NCBI GenBank assembly: GCA_029555415.1
Contig: JAKPSI010000015.1
Span: 1-36,153 of the forward strand
Length of the DNA: 36,153 bases
From: Bacteroidota bacterium
Lineage (GTDB): Bacteria; Bacteroidota; Bacteroidia; Chitinophagales; Chitinophagaceae
Direction of reading: 5' to 3'
Made by a program: the position numbers and the translations under genes. The notes below the pieces were generated by a model. The model saw only the letters and a program-made list of their open reading frames with translations, had not been told where the DNA came from and ran no database searches. Shown one piece after another: positions 1-7,900 of the stretch; the stretch's first letter is position 1; the number at the start of each line of letters is the position of its first letter.

Positions 1-248
1 GTCTCACCTGCGATCCCATTGCCGGCCTTGTACAAGTGCCCTGCATCGAACGCAATACCATGGGCGCCATCAAAGCCATCACCGCTTCTCAACTCGCGTT
101 ACAAAGTACACCCGACTTCGCGAAAGTTTCTCTCGATGCTGTCGTGAAAACGATGTGGGATACCGCACGTGATATGGATCATAAGTACAAAGAGACGGCG
201 GATGGGGGGCTGGCGATACATGTGCCGCTCAGTTTACCTGAGTGTTAA
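1..248 (+). CDS. sdaA: L-serine dehydratase (L-serine ammonia-lyase), C-terminal fragment
   Basis: This is the 3' end of a gene that enters from the left; the reading frame is open from base 3. The enzyme deaminates L-serine to pyruvate and ammonia in the cytoplasm with an oxygen-sensitive 4Fe-4S cluster. The visible start reads [18 protein letters not shown], the signature of the family, with two Cys 11 residues apart that correspond to two cluster ligands. The protein ends in Pro-Glu-Cys. In the structurally studied Legionella enzyme the C-terminal Cys folds back onto the cluster ('tail in mouth'), so this chain end looks complete and functional. A GTG at base 36 is internal and is not a start. 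Only about 81 residues are in the window, so whether the protein is the fused single-chain form cannot be seen. It converges on the amidase-like gene across a hairpin. Confidence 0.9.
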   Translation, partial: LTCDPIAGLVQVPCIERNTMGAIKAITASQLALQSTPDFAKVSLDAVVKTMWDTARDMDHKYKETADGGLAIHVPLSLPEC

Positions 249-254
249 TTTTTC

Positions 255-352
255 TGTCACATAGGCATGGAGGGCATGGAGGCCTGAACACATAGATTAT
301 TGCACTGCGGTCTATGTGTGTATTCCTCTATGGCCTCTATGCCTATGTGACA
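255..352. repeat. Long hairpin (imperfect palindrome) between convergent genes
   Basis: Bases 255-282 pair with 325-352: 28 bp with one true mismatch and two G-T pairs. A second nested stem pairs 288-296 with 311-319 (9 bp) around a 14-base loop. The arms carry CACATAGGCAT-like words, and CACATAGGCA recurs at the repeats around the GxxExxY gene near 3.76 kb. The element nearly fills the gap between two convergent stop codons and could end transcription from both sides, but there is no clean T-run on either strand. A member of a dispersed palindromic repeat family is the other reading. Confidence 0.8.
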
Positions 353-357
353 TTTCC

Positions 358-1083
358 TCAATACTTTTCTTTCAACCATAATGCCAGCTCTCTTTTCAAC
401 GCAACCCCCATCGCTTTCTGCTTCTCCGGATCGGTCAGCAATGCCCGGCTCGCCGCATTGTCGCCTACTTCCAGTAAGACACGATACGGTGCGGTGTTCA
501 CATTCTCATCCAGACTGTAGAAACTGAGTTTGCCGGTACTGGCACAACGGTAATCATTGCGGCCGGTGGTGCTGTCGAGCAGCACGCCCCGGTTCTCGAG
601 ATCCGTTACGGAACAGATCGCTTTCACGAGCCTGGCTGCCAGTTCGCGGTTGTCGGCCTCGTGCGTATCGCCATAATGGATATAACCCCAGATGGCGTTG
701 CGTTTAGTGCCACCATTATTATGCACCGCAATGAAGACAAAAGGATGATGTTTGTTCGATTCCTGCAGCTCATATGCATAACCGGATATCTTGCCGTCTT
801 CAATGGCTGTGGTATGTGAGATCTTGGTATTACTGCCGGAGTCGGCATGGTGCAGGTCCGTACGTCCCAGGCTCCACACTTTATATTCTTTTAGGTTGGG
901 CTTAGCGTCCATCGCCGCTTCAATGATCGCATTGCAAGTGGCGGCTTCACTGAAGTCCTTTCCGGTATCAGTTTGGTGGGAGGGCTGCCAGACCACGACT
1001 GGTTTTTTACGCGATTCCTTTGAGAGATACAATGGGTGGAAGATCAAAAGCAATACAGGTAGGAGCAATGCAATACGTGGCAT
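358..1083 (-). CDS. N-acetylmuramoyl-L-alanine amidase-like protein (Amidase_3 fold)
   Basis: 241 residues, with an N-terminal hydrophobic segment (about residues 4-20) that is a signal peptide or anchor, so the protein acts in the envelope. The four hallmark residues of zinc Amidase_3 enzymes appear in the right order: His36 in QPSHQTD, Glu46 in FSEAATC, His121 in AVHNNGG, and Glu205 in LLEVGDN. The first three would bind zinc and the last would be the catalytic Glu. Enzymes of this fold cut the bond between muramic acid and L-Ala in peptidoglycan. No SPOR or LysM targeting domain is visible, and the sequence around the motifs is atypical, so the substrate is uncertain. A 7-bp hairpin (1088-1094 with 1101-1107) lies just upstream of the ATG. 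Confidence 0.75.
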   Translation of the reverse strand: MPRIALLLPVLLLIFHPLYLSKESRKKPVVVWQPSHQTDTGKDFSEAATCNAIIEAAMDAKPNLKEYKVWSLGRTDLHHADSGSNTKISHTTAIEDGKISGYAYELQESNKHHPFVFIAVHNNGGTKRNAIWGYIHYGDTHEADNRELAARLVKAICSVTDLENRGVLLDSTTGRNDYRCASTGKLSFYSLDENVNTAPYRVLLEVGDNAASRALLTDPEKQKAMGVALKRELALWLKEKY

Positions 1084-1138
1084 GACCTTTCAGTTTGGTG
1101 ACTGAAAAGTTAATGATTAATCTTTTGAAAAGTCCTTC

Positions 1139-2314
1139 TTAATTCAGCGAAGCAGCCGGCATCGGATCGGCCAGTGGTTCTTTCTTGTAGTTGCGGATCT
1201 CTTTATATAAAGTATCCCTTTCCACCGGTTCACGTTTGGCCTGTTCGATCAGTTGCACCAGTTCCGCGGTACTCATCGCAGGATTCTGTTCTTCAGCGCC
1301 GGCCATGCTGTAGATCTTCGTGGTGTCATCGATCGTACCGTCGATATCGTTCACGCCGAAAGCCAGACTGAGCTGGGCGTTCTGGCGACCGAGCATCGGC
1401 CAGTACGCTTTCAGGTGCGGGAAATTATCCATGTAGATGCGGGCGATGGCGTAGAGACGCATGTCTTCCACCAGACTGCTTTCTTTTATATCCCGCATAT
1501 CATTATCCATGTTGCGGAATTTGAGAGGGATAAAAGTATTGAAGCCTTTGGTCTTGTCCTGCAAAGTGCGCAACCTGTCCATATGATCGATACGGTGTTC
1601 GAATTTCTCGATCTGTCCGTAGAGCATCGTCGCGTTGCTGTGCATGCCCAGGTTATGCGCCGCTTCATGTATTGCGAGCCAGCCTTCCGCATTCACTTTA
1701 TCCGCACAGATCTTTTCACGGATCTCAGGTGCGAAGATCTCCGCACCACCACCTGGTAAGGAATCCAGTCCCGCTTCATGCAGGTATTTCATGCCTTCCG
1801 CGTTGCTCATTTTGGCTTTGCGGAACATATAGTCCAGTTCAACGGCAGTGAAGCCTTTGATATGCAGATCGGGACGATGCGCTTTGATCTTGCGCAGCAG
1901 GTCCGCGAAATATTCCAGGTTCATTTTCGGATGCACACCGCCTACGATATGTACTTCGGTCACGGGCTGTCCGTCGTATTTCTTCACGATGTCCAGCATC
2001 TGTTCCGTGCTCAGTTCCCAGCCTTCTTCCTTGTGCGCGTAGAGCTTGCTATAGCTGCAGAAATTGCAACTGAAAACACATACGTTGGTGGGCTCGATAT
2101 GGAAATTGCGGTTGAAATAGGTCTTGTCGCCATGCAGTCTTTCACGGATATAATTCGCCAGACTGCCCACAAAACCCAGACTTCCTTTTTCAAACAAGGT
2201 CAGGCATTCCGCATTCGTGATACGTTCATTGTTGAGGACTTTTTCAGCAATGGCAACGAGGGCTTTATCCTGTACGTGGGCGGTGATGAGTTTGACTGCG
2301 GCGGTATCAGACAT
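1139..2314 (-). CDS. mqnE: Aminodeoxyfutalosine synthase (radical SAM)
   Basis: Cytoplasmic radical-SAM enzyme of the futalosine route to menaquinone. It joins the enolpyruvyl group of 3-[(1-carboxyvinyl)oxy]benzoate to an adenosyl radical from SAM. The cluster motif CVFSCNFC (CX3CX2C) is at residues 79-86. Segments such as EVHIVGGVHPKM, GFTAVELDY, SLPGGGAEIF and FIPLKFRN fit MqnE of Bacteroidota better than its relative MqnC. The open frame continues 34 codons upstream to 2416, but that stretch is translated heptamer repeat; the start MSDTAAVKL at 2314 gives about 391 residues, the usual size. A TAnnTTTG-type -7 box (TACCTTTG on the minus strand, 2334-2341) lies 20 bases upstream of this start and supports it. 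The gene is divergent from the nucleoside transporter. Confidence 0.88.
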   Translation of the reverse strand: MSDTAAVKLITAHVQDKALVAIAEKVLNNERITNAECLTLFEKGSLGFVGSLANYIRERLHGDKTYFNRNFHIEPTNVCVFSCNFCSYSKLYAHKEEGWELSTEQMLDIVKKYDGQPVTEVHIVGGVHPKMNLEYFADLLRKIKAHRPDLHIKGFTAVELDYMFRKAKMSNAEGMKYLHEAGLDSLPGGGAEIFAPEIREKICADKVNAEGWLAIHEAAHNLGMHSNATMLYGQIEKFEHRIDHMDRLRTLQDKTKGFNTFIPLKFRNMDNDMRDIKESSLVEDMRLYAIARIYMDNFPHLKAYWPMLGRQNAQLSLAFGVNDIDGTIDDTTKIYSMAGAEEQNPAMSTAELVQLIEQAKREPVERDTLYKEIRNYKKEPLADPMPAASLN

Positions 2315-2333
2315 AGAGATGAAATTAAGAATG

Positions 2334-2341
2334 CAAAGGTA
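2334..2341 (-). promoter_or_regulatory. Putative -7 box of mqnE
   Basis: On the minus strand the sequence reads TACCTTTG, an exact fit to the TAnnTTTG -7 element of Bacteroidota promoters. It lies 20 bases before the chosen start at 2314. I could not find a TTTG -33 element at the usual 19-21 base spacing, so only half of the promoter is supported. Confidence 0.4.
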
Positions 2342-2353
2342 CGGAAACGGAAT

Positions 2354-2443
2354 GTTGAATTTTGAATGCTGAATTTTGAATATTCTACTGATATTCAGGG
2401 TGGTCGGCCAATTCAAAATTCAAAATTCAAAATTCAGAATTAT
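2354..2443. repeat. Pair of oppositely oriented heptamer arrays (TTGAATT / TTCAAAA)
   Basis: The left array reads as 7-base units TTGAATT, TTGAATG, CTGAATT, TTGAATA (about 2354-2382). The right array reads TTCAAAA three times and then TTCAGAA (about 2412-2440). The right unit is the reverse complement of the left, so the two arrays could pair into a hairpin around the spacer. The pair fills the gap between the divergent genes mqnE and the nucleoside transporter. It explains why the mqnE reading frame stays open upstream of the real start. Confidence 0.8.
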
Positions 2444-2481
2444 CCCGTTTTCCCTATCTTCCACATCCAAAACAGCCAATT

Positions 2482-3741
2482 ATGGGAATCAAATTCCGGT
2501 TGACGATCCTCAGCTTTATGCAGTTCTTCGTATGGGGCGCCTGGCTCATTACGATCGCTACTTATTTCTTCAGCAACGGTATGGGGACCGGTGCCCAGTT
2601 CGGCGCCATTTTTTCAACTCTGGCTTTGTCATCCATCATCATGCCGCCCTTAACGGGGATCATCGCGGATAAATGGCTGGACGCCGAGAAACTCTACGGG
2701 ATCCTGCATATCTGCTATGGAGGGGTGCTGTTCTACGTGACCACGGTACACGATGCCGATAAACTGTATTACGCCATCTTCGGAGCCATGCTCTGTTATA
2801 TGCCGACGATCTCTTTGTCCAACTCCATATCCTACACCATCCTGAAGAACAACAATTTCGATGTGGTGAAAGTATTCCCGCCCATCCGGGTTTGGGGAAC
2901 GATCGGGTTCATCGTGGCCATGTGGACCACCAACCTGACCGGCAGCAAAGCCAATACCAATCAGTTCCTGATCGCGGGTATCGCGGCCATAGCATTGGGT
3001 ATTTATTCTTTCACGCTGCCCAAATGCGCGCCACAGAAATCCATCTCCAGTGATGCGTCCATCTTTGAACAGCTTGGACTGAATGCATTCAAGTTGTTCG
3101 CGAAATACAAGACCGCTCTGTTCTTCATCTTCTCTATGTTCCTGGGTGCGGCTTTGCAGCTGACCAATATGTATGGCGATACGTATCTGGATGATTTCAA
3201 GAATAACGCACTCTATGGTCCGGAATCATTCGTGGTGAAGTATTCCACCATCATCATGTCGATCTCACAGATATCTGAGACCGCATTCATCCTTTCCATC
3301 CCGTTCTTCCTGAAACGGTTCGGGATCAAGAATGTGATGCTGTTCTCCATGATCGCTTGGGTGCTGCGTTTCGGACTGTTCGCATATGGTAATCCCGCTG
3401 ATGGCCTGTGGATGATCATCGTGTCCTGTATCGTGTACGGCATGGCATTCGATTTCTTCAATATCTCCGGAAGTCTTTTCATAGAAACCACCACCGATTC
3501 TTCGATCCGCTCCAGTGCGCAGGGATTGTTCATGATGATGTCGAACGGGGTAGGTGCCCTGATCGGCAGCCGCGTGAGCGGATACCTGATCGACCGCTAT
3601 TTCACGCTGGCGGGCGGCGGCAAGGACTGGCATAATATCTGGCTCAGCTTCGCGGGCTATGCAGCCGTGATCGCGGTGCTGTTCCTGGTGCTGTTCAAGC
3701 ATAAACATGACCCGAAGGAAGTAGGGAGTGTGGCGCATTAA
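2482..3741 (+). CDS. Nucleoside:H+ symporter family MFS transporter (NupG/XapB-like)
   Basis: 419 residues with about 12 hydrophobic membrane segments and short loops, typical of the nucleoside:H+ symporter (NHS) family of the major facilitator superfamily. Recognisable parts are the N-terminal RLTILSFMQFFVWGAWLIT helix, the PPLTGIIADKWL loop, the FPPIRVWGTIGFIVAMW helix, and the C-terminal FNISGSLFIE segment. It would import nucleosides across the inner membrane with protons; the exact substrate cannot be read from sequence. It is divergently placed from mqnE, and both share the gap that holds the heptamer arrays. No operon partner follows, because the next gene is on the other strand and inside inverted repeats. 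Confidence 0.85.
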   Translation: MGIKFRLTILSFMQFFVWGAWLITIATYFFSNGMGTGAQFGAIFSTLALSSIIMPPLTGIIADKWLDAEKLYGILHICYGGVLFYVTTVHDADKLYYAIFGAMLCYMPTISLSNSISYTILKNNNFDVVKVFPPIRVWGTIGFIVAMWTTNLTGSKANTNQFLIAGIAAIALGIYSFTLPKCAPQKSISSDASIFEQLGLNAFKLFAKYKTALFFIFSMFLGAALQLTNMYGDTYLDDFKNNALYGPESFVVKYSTIIMSISQISETAFILSIPFFLKRFGIKNVMLFSMIAWVLRFGLFAYGNPADGLWMIIVSCIVYGMAFDFFNISGSLFIETTTDSSIRSSAQGLFMMMSNGVGALIGSRVSGYLIDRYFTLAGGGKDWHNIWLSFAGYAAVIAVLFLVLFKHKHDPKEVGSVAH

Positions 3742-3757
3742 GGACACTGAGTTAAAA

Positions 3758-3810
3758 GCCTAAACACTTAGTGCACATAGGCACATAGATACACTTAGAG
3801 GAAAGTTCAC
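3758..3810 (+). repeat. Left inverted repeat flanking the GxxExxY gene
   Basis: 53 bp that match the reverse complement of 4329-4381 at about 44 positions. The outer 27 bp (3758-3784) match at 25 of 27. It includes GCACATAG twice in tandem, and the word CACATAGGCA is shared with the hairpin at 255-352. Weaker similarity continues outward toward 3741. Confidence 0.82.
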
Positions 3811-3833
3811 AGAGATTTGTTTCTGTGGACTTT

Positions 3834-4266
3834 TCAGTTTTTAGGGAGTGCCGCGAAGTATTCATTTACCAGCGATTTTTGCCCTTCTTTGAATATGTTC
3901 ACACAATAAAAATTGATAAGAAGTCCTTTAGGCTTTTCGATCAGTTTCATATAAGTCAGGAGTTGTGACATATGAACTGGCATGATATTCTCGATTGATT
4001 TCAATTCCACTACGATCAGCTCTTCAACAAGGACATCCAAACGGTATTCTGTTTCAAGGATCGTTCCTTCCCAGATAACAGGCACCCTGAGTTCAGTCTG
4101 ATACCTCAATCCGGCTTTCTCCAATTCTTTTACAAAGCATGCTTTATAAACACTTTCTAATAATCCTGGCCCCAGCGCTTTTATGCAGCCGGATAGCACA
4201 ACCTAATATTTCGTAAGAAATCTTGTTGACATGTTCCTGTGTGATCATCGATTCGCTTTTATGCAT
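3834..4266 (-). pseudogene. GxxExxY protein, PD-(D/E)XK nuclease superfamily, with a +1 frameshift
   Basis: The intact part (3834-4199) encodes GLLESVY, the family's GxxExxY motif, then a PD-(D/E)XK-like core with LDVLVEE and VVELKS. The usual N-terminus lies just upstream in another frame: from the ATG at 4266 or 4248 it reads MITQEHVNKISYEILGCAIR and then loses register. Removing one A from the AAAA run (4179-4182, TTTT on the plus strand) rejoins ...IRLHKALGPGLLESVY. So the gene carries one extra base. It is a pseudogene, a sequencing error in a homopolymer, or rarely a slippage site. The role of the family is unknown; a DNA or RNA nuclease is inferred from the fold. The gene sits alone inside 53-bp inverted repeats. 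Confidence 0.8.
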
Positions 4267-4328
4267 ATTACATCCTGATCAGGGCTTGTGTACCGTTTTT
4301 TCAACCACTTTGACATGTATTTTCCTTA

Positions 4329-4381
4329 GTGGCCTTTCTTCTAAGTGAGCCTAAGTGCCTGTGTGCACTAAGTGTTTAAGC
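4329..4381 (-). repeat. Right inverted repeat flanking the GxxExxY gene
   Basis: Inverted copy of 3758-3810. The two repeats bound a unit of about 624 bp that contains only the frameshifted GxxExxY gene. The repeats would fold together in single-stranded DNA or RNA. I saw no clear target-site duplication outside them. Confidence 0.82.
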
Positions 4382-4402
4382 TTTCCCTCTGTGCCCTCCG
4401 GC

Positions 4403-4441
4403 AAAAAAAAATCCCGGACTCCTGTAACGGAACCCGGGATT
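4403..4441 (-). terminator. Rho-independent terminator of trxA
   Basis: On the minus strand a stem of about 12 bp (4411-4422 with 4429-4440, core CCCGG, two mismatches) is followed by an uninterrupted run of nine T (4403-4411 as A on the plus strand). It lies about 25 bases past the trxA stop codon. Confidence 0.85.
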
Positions 4442-4463
4442 CAAGATCTTTAAGGTACTTCTT

Positions 4464-4781
4464 TTAGATATGCGCTTCGATCTTCTTCACGAAGTTGCTC
4501 TTCGGTTGTGCACCCACCAGTTTATCTACCACCTGGCCATTCTTGATGAACAGGATCGCGGGGATGGAAGTGATGCCATAGTTCATGGATACCTGCGGAT
4601 TCACATCCACATTCACCTTGCCTACATTCACTTTACCAGCGTACTCTTTTGATAACTCTTCGATGACGGGTCCGATCGCACGGCAGGGTCCGCACCATTC
4701 TGCCCAGAAATCCACCACGGTTAATTTACTGTCAGCCAAAACTTCAGTCTGAAAATTCTGATCGGTATACTCTTTTGCCAT
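4464..4781 (-). CDS. trxA: Thioredoxin
   Basis: 105-residue cytoplasmic disulfide reductase. The redox motif WCGPC is at residues 29-33 (Cys30 and Cys33), in the context [13 protein letters not shown], and the conserved cis-Pro lies in TSIPAILF. Length and all key positions are normal. It gives electrons to ribonucleotide reductase, peroxiredoxins and methionine sulfoxide reductases; a lipoprotein MsrA is encoded 12 kb away but would be on the other side of the membrane. It is monocistronic: it has its own terminator downstream, and upstream a TAnnTTTG-like -7 box (TAAATTTG on the minus strand, 4820-4827) about 38 bases before the ATG. Confidence 0.95.
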   Translation of the reverse strand: MAKEYTDQNFQTEVLADSKLTVVDFWAEWCGPCRAIGPVIEELSKEYAGKVNVGKVNVDVNPQVSMNYGITSIPAILFIKNGQVVDKLVGAQPKSNFVKKIEAHI

Positions 4782-4819
4782 TGTATGGGGTTTATTTTTA
4801 TTGTTGTAAGGAAAGACTG

Positions 4820-4827
4820 CAAATTTA
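4820..4827 (-). promoter_or_regulatory. Putative -7 box of trxA
   Basis: On the minus strand it reads TAAATTTG, matching the Bacteroidota -7 pattern TAnnTTTG, at a suitable distance from the trxA start. No convincing TTTG -33 element is present at the standard spacing. Confidence 0.4.
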
Positions 4828-4930
4828 AGTCCGGCCCGGTCAACCTGCAGTCCTGTCGTGAATATGTGTAAAACTTGTCAGTCCCTTCACACCCTTTCCT
4901 TCTTCTTCCTTCACTAACAGGCGTTACCGT

Positions 4931-4962
4931 TTTGACAGTTTGTCAAACGTATATAAACGTTT
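4931..4962. repeat. Two overlapping short palindromes downstream of dnaE
   Basis: TTTGACA (4931-4937) pairs with TGTCAAA (4941-4947) around GTT. It overlaps AAACGT (4945-4950), which pairs with ACGTTT (4957-4962). They lie in the 211-bp gap between dnaE and trxA, about 30-60 bases past the dnaE stop. No T-run follows on the minus strand, so a simple terminator is not supported. A protein-binding site or an RNA 3' end structure is possible. Confidence 0.5.
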
Positions 4963-4992
4963 AAGCAAGCGTAATTGTTGGGAATCGTTCTG

Positions 4993-7900
4993 TTAAATCG
5001 TCTCTACCTGCACATCCAGTTGCGGCTTGGCCTCCAGGAAATGGATCAGGTCCTCATTCATTTCCACGCCGTGATCCATGCTTATGAGACTGATTTTCAT
5101 TTTGTTCTTGGGCTCAGTTAAAGTGAATTTGATCGTCGCTTTACCCGGAAAACTCTTGATGTTCTTCGCCAGAAAATCGACCACCTCTGCATTCAGGTCC
5201 TGCGGATGCACGTCGATCGTTACCCGCTTGGTCAGACTTTTTTTCATGGACTCCGCCAGGGAAACCCCATTCACTTTGAACTCGAATTCTTCCTTATTAT
5301 AACGCGGTTTAAAATAACCGGTGATGAATACTGTACTGCCCTGCTGCAAGACCGGGGTCAGCCGCAGGTAATCCTCACTGAACAATACCAGCTCCGTTTT
5401 ACCTGAATAATCCTCGATCACGAATACGCCGAATTTATTCCCGCTCCGTGCCACCCGGTGCTGCGCGTCGGCCACCAGTCCAAGTATGCGGAATGAACGC
5501 CCGGGGTTCGACTGCATCCGGATCGATTCCTTGAATTCATTGAAGTCGGCCAGCGGTGTCACACCATAATGTTTCATTTCGAAACGATAATGGTCCAGCG
5601 GATGTCCGCTCAGGAACATGCCCGTTACTTCCTTCTCATGATCCAGTTGCACTGTCAGCGGCCATACCGGACATTCCGGTAAACGCGGCGGCGGGATCTC
5701 CATGCTCACCGGCAGGTCACCGAATAAAGTATTGCTGGTATTGACCGTTTGGGCGGCCATGATCTGTCCGTATTTGATCACCCTTTCCAGTCCGTTCACA
5801 TTCTCGCCATCCGGCGTATAGAAATACTGCGCACGATGATGTTCAGTGAAACAATCGAAAGCGCCCGCGTAAGCGAGACTTTCCAGTGTCTTCTTATTCA
5901 CCGTACGCTGATTGATCCTTTTGATGAAATCGAAAAGGGTCGTGTAAGCGCCGTTCTTCTTTTTCTCTTCAATGATACTTTCCACCGCCGCTTCACCCAC
6001 GCCTTTCAGTCCGCCGAGACCGAAACGGATCTCGCCCTTATCATTCACCGCGAAACCTTTCAGGGATTCATTGATATCCGGTCCCAGCACTTTCAGTCCC
6101 ATCCGCTTACATTCTTCCATGAAGAAGGTGATCTTATCGATACTGCCGGCGTTGTTTAGAACGGCCGACATGTATTCCGCCGGATAATGCGCTTTCAGGT
6201 ATGCGGTCTGATACGCCACGAAAGCGTAGCAGGTGGAGTGTGATTTGTTGAAGGCGTATTGCGCAAAGGCTTCCCAGTCGGTCCAGATCTTCTCGAGTTT
6301 CTCCGGCGGGAATGATTTGGCACTTGCGCCACTGATGAACTGCGCCTTCATCTTATCCAGCACCGATTTCTGTTTCTTACCCATCGCCTTCCGCAGCGTA
6401 TCGGCGTCACCTTTACTAAAGCCGGCGATCTTCTGCGCCAGCAGCATCACCTGCTCCTGATACACCGTGATCCCGTAGGTCTCTTTCAGGTATTCCTCCA
6501 TTTCCGGCAAGTCATACTGAATGGCTTCACGGCCATGTTTACGGTCGATGTAATTGGGGATATAGGCCAGCGGACCCGGACGGTACAAGGCGTTCATCGC
6601 GATGAGGTCACCGAATTTATCGGGCTTCAGTTCGCGGAGGTATTTCTGCATGCCCGGACTCTCGAACTGGAATGTGCCGATCGTTGAGCCGTGCTGGTAT
6701 AATTCAAATGTCTTTTTATCGTCGAGTGGAATGGTGTCGATATCGATCGTCACACCATGCATGAGCTTGATCAGCGCCAGCGCGTTCTTGATGATGGTGA
6801 GGGTCTTCAGACCCAGGAAGTCCATCTTGATGACGCCCGCATCCTCGATCATATTTCCCTCGATCTGCGTCAGCCATAAAGTGGAGTCCTTGGAAGTGGC
6901 CACCGGGATCAGCTCGGTCAGGTCCTGCGGCGCAATGATGATACCCGCAGCATGCACACCGGTACTGCGTACGGATCCTTCCAGTCGTTCCGCTTCATGC
7001 AGTACTTTGCTGAGGATCGAATCTTTCTGCTTATAGATCTCGCGGATCTTTTTGATATTCTCGAAATCGTCATTACCCAGACCATCCTTTTCTTCAAGCG
7101 ATTTCTCGCCATCCTTGATCTTCATCGGTGCATGCAGCACTCGCTTGAGCACGATGCCGGGACGTTCCGGGATCAGTTTCGCCAATGCGTTCGATTCCGG
7201 TAAGGGGAGGTCCATCACACGCGCCACATCCTTGATACTGGACTTGGCGGCCATGGTACCATAGGTGATGATCTGTGCCACCTGATTCTTGCCGTATTTA
7301 TCCACCACATAATCGATCACTTTCTGACGGCCTTCATCATCGAAGTCCGTATCGATATCGGGCATCGACTTACGGTCGGGATTCAGAAAACGCTCGAACA
7401 GCAGGTTGTACTTGATGGGGTCGATATTGGTGATGCCGATACAATAGGCTACCACACTGCCCGCGGCCGATCCGCGGCCCGGTCCGATGAACACACCCTG
7501 ATCACGGCCCGCACGGATAAAGTCACTCACGATGAGGAAGTATCCGGCAAAACCCATCATCTTGATGGTGAAGAGTTCGAACTCCAGGCGCTCTTCGATC
7601 TCCGGGGTCATTTCAGAATATCGCTTCGCGGCACCTTCATAGGTCAGGTGTTTGAGGTATTCCCACTGATTCTTCGAAGTTGCGGATACCACATGTTTTC
7701 CGATCGTCTCTTCCTTGGTGTGGATCTGGAATTGTTTCTCTACGGGAAAATTCGGCAGCAGGATATCGCGTGTGAGATTCAGTAATTCGACTTTATCAAC
7801 GATCTCATTGGTATTGTCGATCGCTTCAGGAAGGTCATGGAAGACCTTCGTCATTTCTTCCGTCGTTTTGAAATAGAACTGATCGTTCGGGAATGCGAAG

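Noticed and set aside
2315-2416. Upstream extension of the mqnE frame (34 more codons)
   Set aside because: It translates the heptamer arrays and passes over a -7 promoter box; the MSDTAAV start gives the normal family length.
3758-4381. Insertion sequence
   Set aside because: Inverted repeats are present but no transposase and no target-site duplication are visible, so only a repeat-bounded unit is claimed.
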